Part shown: one piece after another, positions 6,912 to 16,123 of the stretch
Numbering within the stretch: position 1 is the stretch's first letter
How the letters are laid out: every line of letters starts with the position of its first letter
Virus record (IMG/VR): IMGVR_UViG_3300032286_000535
Span: 1-35,086 of that record
DNA from: a virus
Length of the DNA: 35,086 nucleotides
Direction: 5' to 3' (one strand)
The notes under the pieces: generated by a model
The model's database searches: none
Told to the model about the DNA's origin: nothing
What the model saw: only the letters and a program-made list of their open reading frames with translations
Program-made: the position numbers and the translations under genes

Positions 6912-9900
6912 GCGGTTATTGAAAGAAACTGCGTTGCTGTTGCCGTCTTGAGTTTGTCGAGTTGCGCCAAACGCACATCTTTTTGCTCGGTGGTCAGGTT
7001 TGGACTGCTCTTGATCTGGCGCTCCAGTTTGGCCAACTCTCCCAGACGCTTTTGCACGCTGCCTGAGACGGATGCTGCGGCCAGCTTGTCGGAATACTCC
7101 TGAGCAAACGCCATTGCTTCAGCACGCTTGCCTTTTTCCACAAGGTCGTTGAACGTGCCCTTGACCTGCTTGATTTCGTTCATACGGTCGTAGGCTTCGT
7201 CCAACGTACCCCGGCCCTCGACAGGCTGGAACAAACCTCCGATGAACGGCTGCTTGCTGATCTTGGTTGTGGGCTCGGCAACTTCTGCCTTTGTGTCCGA
7301 AGCCAGTATTGGGTTGGCCAACTGCACCAACGCAATACCCAGCCCACCTGTGTACCCACGAATCAGATAGTCGATCGTGATGGGACTGAGCCCCACGTTG
7401 CCTGTTACTGCGCCAATTGTCTTGGCCAGCTCTGTGGAGTTGTCGCGGTAGCGCTGCGTAGCCAGCACGTCTTTCTCTCTGACGGACTCAATGTCGCCAC
7501 TGTAGAACGACTTGCCCAATATCGCCTCTGTGAGCGGTTTAACGGCTTGGGGCAGGCTCAAAGGAACAGTCTGCAAAGCCAGTTTGGACAGCCCGCTCAG
7601 CGCAGCATCCGCTTTGCCGTCTTGCATGGCCATGGCGTACACAGCTTCAGGCAACGCCTTGAACAAGAAGCCCATTTCAAACGGGATTGGTACGCGCACA
7701 GGCTCGTCAATACCGGGCACATACACAAACCAGTTGGCAAGGCGCTCTTCAGGCTTGGCGCGTTTGTAGGCTTCGTCGTCCTCCATCATGGCAGCGTAGG
7801 CAATCGTGCCTGCGGCCAGCATCAGACCACGGCGCACCATCTTGCCCCGGATGTCGAGCTGTTGGCTGTACGGCATGTCGCCCTTCATGGCGCGGTAGAT
7901 CACGTCCAGACCTTGCACCTGTGCGTTGAAGAACGGGATGAGCGTAGACAGTGCTTGCATGCTTGGCGACACGCCACGACGGCTGAAGTTCATCGACTCC
8001 AGTGTGCGCAGCAGCGCTTCTTGCTCAGACATACCCTTGGCCAGCGAGTCCTTGTAGATCACAGCGCGTGTAGCGGCATCGCCTTGCAGCGCAAACGTGT
8101 CGAGCATAGTCGTGGCTTTATCCCAGCCGGACTTGCCTGCTGACATGTCTTTCAAGAACTTGGCCATATCCTGCTCATCGCCGCTGTAGACGTTGCTGCT
8201 GATCGCGCCTGTTTCCATGAGCGTGCGCTCGGCGTCACTGCGGCCAGCGACCATTTTGGCCAGCTCTTTCATGGATGAGAGCACAGGCACCGCGTCACTG
8301 CCGGTTGTCAACCAAGCGTTCAGGGGATCACGGATGATCTGACGCACAGCGTAGGCAGGGTTACGCACAACGAACGAGCGCAGGATGTTGGCGGGCATGC
8401 CCAGCAGCTTGACGATGGCGGGCAGCGTGGTCTTGATACCCTCCATGCCGCGCACAATCAGCTCGGCCGGAATACCGTACGCATCGGTGTCGATCAAAGC
8501 GTAGTGCGGTTCGCCCTTCTTGAAGAAACGCACCACGTTGGCTCCTGTCGGACCGTTGCCCGGCGCTACGCGGCTGGCAATGCCCAGCTTTTGCAGCATA
8601 AAGGAGGTCTCCTTAACCGCTTGGTTGCGCAAGCCCATGCCAGTCAGCATGAACGTGTTCTGCGCAGCGCTGGTAAAGATCGGCAAGATGGCCGTGTTGC
8701 CACCAACCAGCTCTTTAAGCTGCGGCTGGTCTTTGATGTTGGCAATCCGCACTGGGCGCTCTTTGTCCACCATCAACTGCACTTCGCCGTTGTTGTTCAC
8801 CCGGTAGAAAGGCACGTAGCTGATTGCTTTGAGCTCGGCTACCTTACTGCCCGACAACGCGCCTGTCTGCGCAAGGAAGTCCAGCAACCCGGCGTTGTAC
8901 TGTTGGTACAGCTTGGCCGCTTCTTCAAACGCTTTCTTGGCGGTATCGTTGTTGTTCAAACGCGCAATGACAGCGTCGTACTCGGCCTTGGCTTGCTTGG
9001 GGCTAGAGAAGTTGAGCTTGTCCCAACCAACTTGCTGTGCACGCTTGCCTGCCATATATAACGTGAACATGTTCTCCTGCTCCACGTCGTTGGACAGCTT
9101 GGCCTTGTTGAGCGCCTGTGCAACGTCCACCATGGACGTACCCTTGGTGCTGCGGTATACCGTCTCAGCACCACCGTTCTTGCGTGTGATCTCAGCCTTG
9201 ACCGGACCATTGGTCAGGAACTGTCCAGCAAACTGGCTGCGCTGCTGGCCAAACCGCAGCAGGTAATTGGCGTTGGTAGCCTCCAGACTGCTGATAACGC
9301 CATCGCTCAAGCCCTTCTTGGTGGCGGCTTCCAAAGCTGCGTACTGGTCGACGAACTGCACGCGGCCTGCAAGGCCGAGCATGTTGCCCAGTATGGTGTC
9401 CACAATGCCCGGTTCACGCGCAACCACAGACGACGAGTTGACCTGCTTGCGGGCAAACGAGAACACACCTTTCTTGTCTTCTTGCACGCCCACATCCTTG
9501 GGAGCAAAGCGGCGCTCTTCCGGGGCTTCGGTAAACTCCGCGCCGTATGGCGGATCGCCCACGCGCTTGGGCGCAATCAATTCGCCTTCTGGGTACGCCA
9601 CTTCCTTACCCGTGGCAGTTTTTATTACCTCCGCCATTTTGTCAAAGGCTTCGCGGGAGTACTTGTTAAGCTCCAACACATCGTTTACGGCGGACTCAAA
9701 TGCCCTTTTGTAATCGTGTGTGTTTCTGTACGCTTGCGCCGTGTCGCTGTTGTTCAGTGCGTGCTCATACGCCTCGTACCCAAAGGTTTTTTCTAGCGCA
9801 TCAAAAAACTTTTTGAGGGCCGGTCTTGCAACCGACTGGTATGTTGCGTTTTTTTCCGGCGTATCTTCGCCACGTCTTGCACGCATCCTAGTGGAAAAAC

Positions 9901-12900
9901 CCATACCCTCCGCTTCCAGCACGTCATCAACAGCCTCCACCGCTTGAGATGCAAAATTCCGGGCTATGCTTTTTGTATCGTTTGCAACGGCGACGTATTT
10001 CGTGTCCGGCAAATCCAAAATCAACTCACCGTTTCCGCGAGCAAGCGTTACAAGATTAACAGTCTGCGGCCCTTCAATAACACCGTTTGCTTTTTCCCCA
10101 TGCCCCCGCACTTCGCCAACACGTGCATCTGGCGGAAGCACGAGCGTGGCACGCTTTCCCCCACCGTACACACTTCGGAAGAACAAAACTTGATTTACTG
10201 ATTTAAGCGCAGGCAATTCCAGTCTGCCTTCAAAAATATCAATGTCTTTAACGCTTTCAAAGTTAGGCAAAACAATTGCTTTAACGCGATCGCGGCTAAG
10301 AGCAGGCGTTGATATTGTTAACTCTTTTGCGGCTCTAAGCGTGTTTACAGTAGCTTTGTATTTTCTGCCAGCAAAATCCACTTCAAAGCCGCGTGTTACC
10401 GAATCAAAACCTACGCGAACATCTGAAAATACAAACTCGTTATTTTCGTAGGCATTGGTTGCCGCGTCAAAGTACTGATCTCCAAAAAACTTAACGACGC
10501 CATCGACAGGGCTTGGGCGGTTGCGGTACCCGTCAATTTTATTAAAGCGCAATAATCTATTTACCGCAGATTTATCTATTTCACCGTCGTTGTTTAGTGG
10601 GCTTTTTTTACCCAGCAAATCACTGACACCCAATTTTGTTTCGCCTTTAGCCAACTTGACCAACGCTTCACGGCGCTCAAACTCGGAAAGGTACTCATCC
10701 GCATCTTTAAACTTGTTTGAGCGTAGAAAGTTTGCAGCAAGTTGTTGCTGTGCAGGGTCAAGCGCTTGGTTAGGGTTGTTGCCGCGAACTTCACCAATCT
10801 GGTCTTGCCCATCCATGCGCACTGCAACTTCAGGACGCCCCTTGTTGTAGTAGACGTAAAAGTCACCGCTTTCAATTTGCCCCCGTGCATACTGCAAGTT
10901 GCCGCTGCCCGTACACCACGGCGTACCGGCACACGCTGCGTTCAATTCAATGGCTGCTTTTTCGAGGTTGTTTGCGCCCCCCTTAAACGGCAAGTACCCG
11001 CTTTCCACCAACGCCTCGATAACGTCATCAATGTTGTTGTGGCCTGCGTCGGGGCCAAATTCTAAGCCGTCGTTTACTGCCCTTGCTTCCGCTTCTGCAA
11101 CTTCTTCGTTGGTGTAAAGCGTAGTAAGCAGTGGGGTGTCATCGGCAGCTTGGTCAAACTTTTTCCAACCGTTCTTGCGCTCGTTGTTCTTGGCGTTGTC
11201 GTCTGCGTTTTTTTGCAGACCGTCCAAGAAGGCTTGCTTGAGGCCCTTGCCTGCACGCAACTGCTCGATGACCGCGTCGGCAGCTTCTTTACCCACCACA
11301 GAAATAGGGTGGCGGTTGTCTTTACCAATCTCGACAAGTTTCAAACGTCCGTTGCTGCCCGAAATAGCGCTGTATTTAGCCGCAGCTTTGAGCACCAACG
11401 CTGTTTCAACCGTTGTGTAGTTTTCGTAGTTCCCCATCAAATAACTTATCAAATTGAGGAAATCAGTTTTACGTTGGGACGCAATTATTTCGGCTTCACG
11501 TTCGCGCAACCTAGGGTCATTCACTGCTTGTAATGCAGCAAACGTAGCGGGGGTTGCCTCAACGTAGTGCAACGGGTTGTTCTCGTCGTACGTTTTGCCG
11601 TCCGACATGGTAATCATGCCCTTGTAATCCAGCGAGTCTGCTGTCGGCAACGCTACAACAGACTTTGCATCGTGCTCTGCTTGGATTCTTACTGCTTCGC
11701 TTTTAGGTCGAGGCGCTCCTATGTTGCGCGGCAGCGGCGACACGCTGCGCAACATCTCGTCGATCACATCGGCACCAATACGCTCAACGTCGTCAGGCGT
11801 GCGGTCCTTTTGTTTGATACGTTGGCCGAACTGGGCAGCAAACTGTTTCATAGAGTTGCTGCCGTCGTCCAGCGCAGCAATGTCCTTGGCCGACAAGCTG
11901 CGGGTAACGCGTGTCTCTTTGCGGCCCTTACCGACCTTGGCGCTTGCGGGGACAAACAACTGGTCGACCGCCACAACGGATGCACCGAACATGGTCTGCA
12001 CATTTTGCATGCCCAACATGCGCATGATGATGGACTTGACGCCTTTCCACGCATCCACCAAGCGCCACTGACGCTGGGCCAGTTGCTTTTGCAAGTTGCG
12101 GTTGGACATCACTTCGGCCACAAACTCCGACAAGCTGCTTTTGGCGTTTTTGCTGGTGATGCCTTTGTCGTTTTTAACGCGGGCGTGCAGCGCCTTCAAC
12201 TCATTGAGGGCCAGCTTCTGCTCTTTGGTAAGCGCATCAGGGTTTGTCTCAGACAACTGCACAACGCGCTCGGCTGCAGCGTGTGTGGCTTCGTGAAGCA
12301 ACGTCTCAACAGACAGACCGCCATTGCGGTTGAGCTCAATCAACTTGCTTGTGGCTGCGCCCAAGACTTCCGTACCGTCGTCAGAGCGCATGTCGTTTTT
12401 AATTTCGACTTTGGTGACATCGAGGAACGGCTCAAGACGTGCAGCAACAGCTTGGCTGAACTTATCTACCGCCGGGTCTTTACTGATCAGCAGCAGTGCG
12501 CCGCGCACATCGCCTTTTTCAAGCAGCGCAACCACGTCGCGGTTCAGCGCAATGCTTTCAGTCTCAACACCACGCAAGAAACGCTCTTCCTCACGGCCTT
12601 CTCTTTCGGAGTCAATACCTTCTTGTATGTCTCTGAGTGAGCCACGACGCAGGCGCACAGCCCTGTCTTCGGCAGCAGACTGCTCTTTACTTTCAGGCGA
12701 AGAGCTACGCAGTCGCTTGGGCGCGGATGATTGCTTGCGGGTAACTTGCCCTGTGCGTTTGGTTGGAATCGTCTGCTTACTCTGGGCCAGAGCGCCTTTG
12801 ACGTATTCAATCTGTTCTTTCAGCGTGGCCTTGTACTCAGGCGTGGTCTTGCCCAGCTCGAGGGCTTTGTCGTTCAGTGCTTCTGCCCTATTGCGCTGAA

Positions 12901-15900
12901 ACTCGGCCACTGCCGGGTCGTAGCGGCCGTACTCTTCTTTGAGCGCGGCGTAACGGTCAGTCTGCGCTTTCTCAAACTCCTTGTACTCAGCTTCTTCCAT
13001 GCCCAAGTCACGCGCCAGATCGCGCATCTTCTGGGAGGTTTCCGCTTCTTTGCGCACATCGCCCTTGGCAATACGCGTGGCAGTGGCCGCAGTGCGCGAC
13101 TTGGCTTTAGGCCCTTTGGCGGCTTCGTCAGACTCAAGAGCGCGCCGCTCCGCAATTGTGCTGGTCTTCTCAAGCGGCGTAGTTTCGTACAAGCTGTTGT
13201 ACAACTTTATGATCTGGTCACGGATAGGGGTAATCTGGCCTTCGGTCAGGCGGTACTTGTTGACCACGCCGTCAATGCGGCGCTGCAGGTCGAACCGCTC
13301 TTTGGCGTCCATCTGGCGCTCGGCCGGAGCTTCACCCTTACCCAGCTTTGCTTGCAGTGCAGCGGTCTTTTCGCGCAGATTGGGCGTAGCAATCCCGGAC
13401 TCCATTTGCGCCACCAACGCTGCGTGCTGCGCAGCCAAGTCTACGAGCTGCTCGTACAGAGACCTCTTGGCGTTACCTTGCTTGGTCGTGACTTTCTTGG
13501 ACAGGTCCTCAACGTCTTGCATGACGCGCTCGTACTCCACTGCAGCTGGACCGCCTTTGTCGTACAGGGCTTGCAGTTCGCGGTCGGGATACGTGCCGTT
13601 CTTGAACAGTGCTTGCTGACGGGCATCGTACAGTTGGGAGAACAGATCAGCGCGTTCGCGCTTGACGCTTTTGAGCCTTTCGCCGGGCTCACCGGTACGA
13701 GGGTCGATGGCTTTTTCATCACCGCCAACACCGGCGCGGTTCTCCAGCACATTGATCAGCTTCTCGCGCTCGCTAAGGTTCTGGTTGAGCGCTGCGCGCA
13801 ACGCCGTAGTGTTTGAGTGTGTGGCTAAGTCATTGAGGAGCTTGGTATCACCGTTCTGAATGGCCGTATTCATGATGTTGGCGGGGCTGAACAAGTCCAG
13901 CACAACTGGGCGGAACATACCGCGGCCCACTTCATCTTGCGCACGGGAGCCTTCGCTTTGCGCTTGATTGAGCGCATCTGCGGCAGCGTAAATTGCCTGC
14001 GTGTCTTTGGTTTTTGCCGCGTCTGTCAAAGCAGTTTGCGCAGCCGCTACCTTTTCGTTGGCAGCCTCGACCAGTTCCAGTTGTTTTGGCTTTATGCCTG
14101 TTTGTGCTTTAGGCTCAGGCATAGGCGTAATGGGCTCTAGCTGACCACGAGGACCAATTTCCGCCTCACCAAACGCTTGCTCGGCGGATGCCTTCTTTGC
14201 CTCTGGACCGTACAAAGCGCGTTGCTTTTCTTCTTCCAGTGTTTGCTGCTTGAGTTGTGCGTCTGTTTCAGTCGCAGCAGGGGCTGGAGCTTCTGCAAAC
14301 AAGTCACGGTTCTGGCCAGACTTGGTGCGGAAGTCATTAAGCTCTTGCAGGTACGGCGCACGGGCTTGCAACCCACGCACAACTTGGGCTTGCTTTGCCG
14401 CCGCATCAAAGTCACCGATTTCCAACAGTCGTAGGCGTTCTTTTTCAGCAGCGGCCAGCTTCTTGGCAAACTCCTGCTCAGTGTCCGTAACCCCACCGCG
14501 CTGCTCGATGATCGGAGCCATCTCCCCCATACGCGCCATGATCTGGCCGCGCTGCTGCGTCAACTGTGTCTGGGTATCGAGGTCTGGACCTGCTGCCAAC
14601 TGTTGCTCAACAGTGCGCACTTGGTTGCGCAGATTGTCGTACTCGTTCATCAGCCGTGAGGTGTCAGACAACTGGAACGGTTGTGCGCCGGGGATATCCG
14701 AAGGTAGCGGTAACTTAGCTGCGGGCTGGCCTTGCGCTGCTGCGGTCTCCAGCGCCGTCTGCTCGGCCATCTGCATCTCGTCAATCGCACCCTTGCGCTG
14801 CATGAACTCCTGCCGCAAAGGTTTGTATGTTGTCAGCAAAGCATCGCGCTGGGCTTTGAGCTTGTCGTACGCTTGCTTTTGCTCGTCCGTGGCCCCCTTC
14901 TTAAGCTTGGCCGCGTTGAGCTGCGCGTTCAAGGCTTTAAGCTGCTGATCCGCTGTGCGGAAGTCCGTGTCAAGCTGACGCAGGGCTTCAGGCGAATTCT
15001 TTGCAGCTTCGGCTGCGGCCGCAGCATCAGCTTGCTCTTTTTGCTGGCGCTCTTTTTCTGCAATCTCGGCACGACGGTCGGGTGACAAAAACCCGATTGG
15101 ACCTGCGCCCAGTGCGCCTGTCAGTGCTTCTTGCGTGGCTTGCCCTGCTACGCCGGTAAACGCATCTATGTCACGGCCCGTGCGCTGCAGTGCAAGGTTG
15201 GCCGCCAGTCTTTCTTGACCGCCCTGCAGACCTTCAAGCGGCATCTCGGCTGCGGCTGTTGCAATACCCGAAGCTGTGCGTGCGCCCAGCCGTTTGGCCA
15301 GTGCTTCTTGCACCTTGCTTGCAGCGCCGCGTGCTCCGCCGGGCAAAATACGTTCGACGCCGGTAGTACCTGCAGCAACACCAAGACCGGTGCCCAAAAG
15401 AATCTGGTCTGCGTTTTCGCTGATGTATGCCTGTGCACGTGCGGCTGCGGCGTTTGCCTGCTCGTCGGATTTGCCATCGGCTTTTTCAGCTTCCAGCACT
15501 GTGTCGTATATGTTTTGCTTGACTGCACCGGCACCCTGCGCTCCACCAATTGCGCCGCGAACGCCCATGATTGCGCGTGCACCAAGACCCAAAGCCGCCA
15601 GTGGCTTGGCCAAGAACAGCGTGGGGATGAGTGGGGCAAAAGAGCCGACAGCCTGCGCAGCGGACTGCAACGGAGCCTCAAACACGTTGCGGGCACCTGC
15701 TTTGATCTCTTCAAGGGTGGAGCCGGACGCCTCGGCTTTCTTCATGCGCTCGGCTTGTGCCTGCAACTCGGCTTTGCGGCTTGCGCTGAAGCCTTCTTGC
15801 AAGCTTTCACCGGCTCTACCAAGAGCGCGGGCAACTTCGTTATCGGCTCCGGCCGCACTGGCAAGTGCGCCAGTCGCCCCCAAAGCACCCAGACCGAACG

Positions 15901-16066
15901 AGCGAGCAATGTCGCCCAACCCAGAGCCCTTTTTTTCCGGCATAGGGGCCGGAGTCAGCAAGAACTGACGGCGTACCGCGCCCAGAATCTGTTCTTCAGA
16001 AGCGCCAACAGGACCCTCCACATCATAAATACGTCCATCTGGACCCTGTACGCTGTAAATGGGCAT
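6902..16066 (-). CDS. Giant polyvalent virion/ejection protein with HExxH metallopeptidase motif
   Basis: A 3054-residue protein. The ATG at 16066 has AGGA upstream; an extra 11 residues are possible from 16099 but lack a site. Order: a short SVQGPDGRIYDVEGP domain (~1-35); Gly/Ala-rich hydrophobic stretches (~40-260), as in membrane-penetrating ejection proteins; a very long charged coiled-coil region (~300-1200); a zinc-peptidase motif LHEATHAA (H1258, E1259, H1262) of polyvalent-metallopeptidase type; an AT-rich block (~1505-2155) with a conserved-looking WCTG (W1717) and solenoid-like strands (~1870-2020); and a C-terminal LPD38-like region (~2240-2930, with IPFFNAQVQG). Such proteins are thought to be packaged and injected with the DNA, acting in passage through the envelope or on host proteins. 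That role is inferred from family and from the neighbouring Gln/Ala-rich genes. It is the last gene of the late arm. Confidence 0.8.
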   Translation of the reverse strand: MPIYSVQGPDGRIYDVEGPVGASEEQILGAVRRQFLLTPAPMPEKKGSGLGDIARSFGLGALGATGALASAAGADNEVARALGRAGESLQEGFSASRKAELQAQAERMKKAEASGSTLEEIKAGARNVFEAPLQSAAQAVGSFAPLIPTLFLAKPLAALGLGARAIMGVRGAIGGAQGAGAVKQNIYDTVLEAEKADGKSDEQANAAAARAQAYISENADQILLGTGLGVAAGTTGVERILPGGARGAASKVQEALAKRLGARTASGIATAAAEMPLEGLQGGQERLAANLALQRTGRDIDAFTGVAGQATQEALTGALGAGPIGFLSPDRRAEIAEKERQQKEQADAAAAAEAAKNSPEALRQLDTDFRTADQQLKALNAQLNAAKLKKGATDEQKQAYDKLKAQRDALLTTYKPLRQEFMQRKGAIDEMQMAEQTALETAAAQGQPAAKLPLPSDIPGAQPFQLSDTSRLMNEYDNLRNQVRTVEQQLAAGPDLDTQTQLTQQRGQIMARMGEMAPIIEQRGGVTDTEQEFAKKLAAAEKERLRLLEIGDFDAAAKQAQVVRGLQARAPYLQELNDFRTKSGQNRDLFAEAPAPAATETDAQLKQQTLEEEKQRALYGPEAKKASAEQAFGEAEIGPRGQLEPITPMPEPKAQTGIKPKQLELVEAANEKVAAAQTALTDAAKTKDTQAIYAAADALNQAQSEGSRAQDEVGRGMFRPVVLDLFSPANIMNTAIQNGDTKLLNDLATHSNTTALRAALNQNLSEREKLINVLENRAGVGGDEKAIDPRTGEPGERLKSVKRERADLFSQLYDARQQALFKNGTYPDRELQALYDKGGPAAVEYERVMQDVEDLSKKVTTKQGNAKRSLYEQLVDLAAQHAALVAQMESGIATPNLREKTAALQAKLGKGEAPAERQMDAKERFDLQRRIDGVVNKYRLTEGQITPIRDQIIKLYNSLYETTPLEKTSTIAERRALESDEAAKGPKAKSRTAATATRIAKGDVRKEAETSQKMRDLARDLGMEEAEYKEFEKAQTDRYAALKEEYGRYDPAVAEFQRNRAEALNDKALELGKTTPEYKATLKEQIEYVKGALAQSKQTIPTKRTGQVTRKQSSAPKRLRSSSPESKEQSAAEDRAVRLRRGSLRDIQEGIDSEREGREEERFLRGVETESIALNRDVVALLEKGDVRGALLLISKDPAVDKFSQAVAARLEPFLDVTKVEIKNDMRSDDGTEVLGAATSKLIELNRNGGLSVETLLHEATHAAAERVVQLSETNPDALTKEQKLALNELKALHARVKNDKGITSKNAKSSLSEFVAEVMSNRNLQKQLAQRQWRLVDAWKGVKSIIMRMLGMQNVQTMFGASVVAVDQLFVPASAKVGKGRKETRVTRSLSAKDIAALDDGSNSMKQFAAQFGQRIKQKDRTPDDVERIGADVIDEMLRSVSPLPRNIGAPRPKSEAVRIQAEHDAKSVVALPTADSLDYKGMITMSDGKTYDENNPLHYVEATPATFAALQAVNDPRLREREAEIIASQRKTDFLNLISYLMGNYENYTTVETALVLKAAAKYSAISGSNGRLKLVEIGKDNRHPISVVGKEAADAVIEQLRAGKGLKQAFLDGLQKNADDNAKNNERKNGWKKFDQAADDTPLLTTLYTNEEVAEAEARAVNDGLEFGPDAGHNNIDDVIEALVESGYLPFKGGANNLEKAAIELNAACAGTPWCTGSGNLQYARGQIESGDFYVYYNKGRPEVAVRMDGQDQIGEVRGNNPNQALDPAQQQLAANFLRSNKFKDADEYLSEFERREALVKLAKGETKLGVSDLLGKKSPLNNDGEIDKSAVNRLLRFNKIDGYRNRPSPVDGVVKFFGDQYFDAATNAYENNEFVFSDVRVGFDSVTRGFEVDFAGRKYKATVNTLRAAKELTISTPALSRDRVKAIVLPNFESVKDIDIFEGRLELPALKSVNQVLFFRSVYGGGKRATLVLPPDARVGEVRGHGEKANGVIEGPQTVNLVTLARGNGELILDLPDTKYVAVANDTKSIARNFASQAVEAVDDVLEAEGMGFSTRMRARRGEDTPEKNATYQSVARPALKKFFDALEKTFGYEAYEHALNNSDTAQAYRNTHDYKRAFESAVNDVLELNKYSREAFDKMAEVIKTATGKEVAYPEGELIAPKRVGDPPYGAEFTEAPEERRFAPKDVGVQEDKKGVFSFARKQVNSSSVVAREPGIVDTILGNMLGLAGRVQFVDQYAALEAATKKGLSDGVISSLEATNANYLLRFGQQRSQFAGQFLTNGPVKAEITRKNGGAETVYRSTKGTSMVDVAQALNKAKLSNDVEQENMFTLYMAGKRAQQVGWDKLNFSSPKQAKAEYDAVIARLNNNDTAKKAFEEAAKLYQQYNAGLLDFLAQTGALSGSKVAELKAISYVPFYRVNNNGEVQLMVDKERPVRIANIKDQPQLKELVGGNTAILPIFTSAAQNTFMLTGMGLRNQAVKETSFMLQKLGIASRVAPGNGPTGANVVRFFKKGEPHYALIDTDAYGIPAELIVRGMEGIKTTLPAIVKLLGMPANILRSFVVRNPAYAVRQIIRDPLNAWLTTGSDAVPVLSSMKELAKMVAGRSDAERTLMETGAISSNVYSGDEQDMAKFLKDMSAGKSGWDKATTMLDTFALQGDAATRAVIYKDSLAKGMSEQEALLRTLESMNFSRRGVSPSMQALSTLIPFFNAQVQGLDVIYRAMKGDMPYSQQLDIRGKMVRRGLMLAAGTIAYAAMMEDDEAYKRAKPEERLANWFVYVPGIDEPVRVPIPFEMGFLFKALPEAVYAMAMQDGKADAALSGLSKLALQTVPLSLPQAVKPLTEAILGKSFYSGDIESVREKDVLATQRYRDNSTELAKTIGAVTGNVGLSPITIDYLIRGYTGGLGIALVQLANPILASDTKAEVAEPTTKISKQPFIGGLFQPVEGRGTLDEAYDRMNEIKQVKGTFNDLVEKGKRAEAMAFAQEYSDKLAAASVSGSVQKRLGELAKLERQIKSSPNLTTEQKDVRLAQLDKLKTATATQFLSITAQR

Positions 16067-16089
16067 GGCTAATTTCCTGAATTGTGAGT

Positions 16090-16110
16090 ACGCCAGCATG
16101 GCGCTGGCGT
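16090..16110 (-). promoter_or_regulatory. Hairpin in the leader of the giant gene
   Basis: ACGCCAGC (16090-16097) and GCTGGCGT (16103-16110) form a perfect 8-bp stem with a 5-base loop. It lies in the 57-base gap upstream of the giant gene start and clear of its ribosome site. On the plus strand it is followed by TATTTT, so it may act as a terminator against antisense transcripts. On the minus strand it could be an attenuator or a processing/stability signal. Confidence 0.4.
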
Positions 16111-16123
16111 TATTTTACGGAGT

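Noticed and set aside
11567-13816. Long plus-strand open frames opposite the giant gene (357 and 361 codons)
   Set aside because: They lie entirely antisense to a well-supported coding frame, have no ribosome site, and their products are rich in residues that arise as frame shadows of Ala/Lys/Glu-rich text.
15131-16072. Plus-strand open frame of 313 codons opposite the start of the giant gene
   Set aside because: Antisense shadow; Cys/Arg/Gly-heavy product without domains and no start signal.
16067-16099. Start of the giant gene at 16099
   Set aside because: It lacks a ribosome site and the leader passes through the hairpin at 16090-16110; the ATG at 16066 has AGGA at proper spacing.
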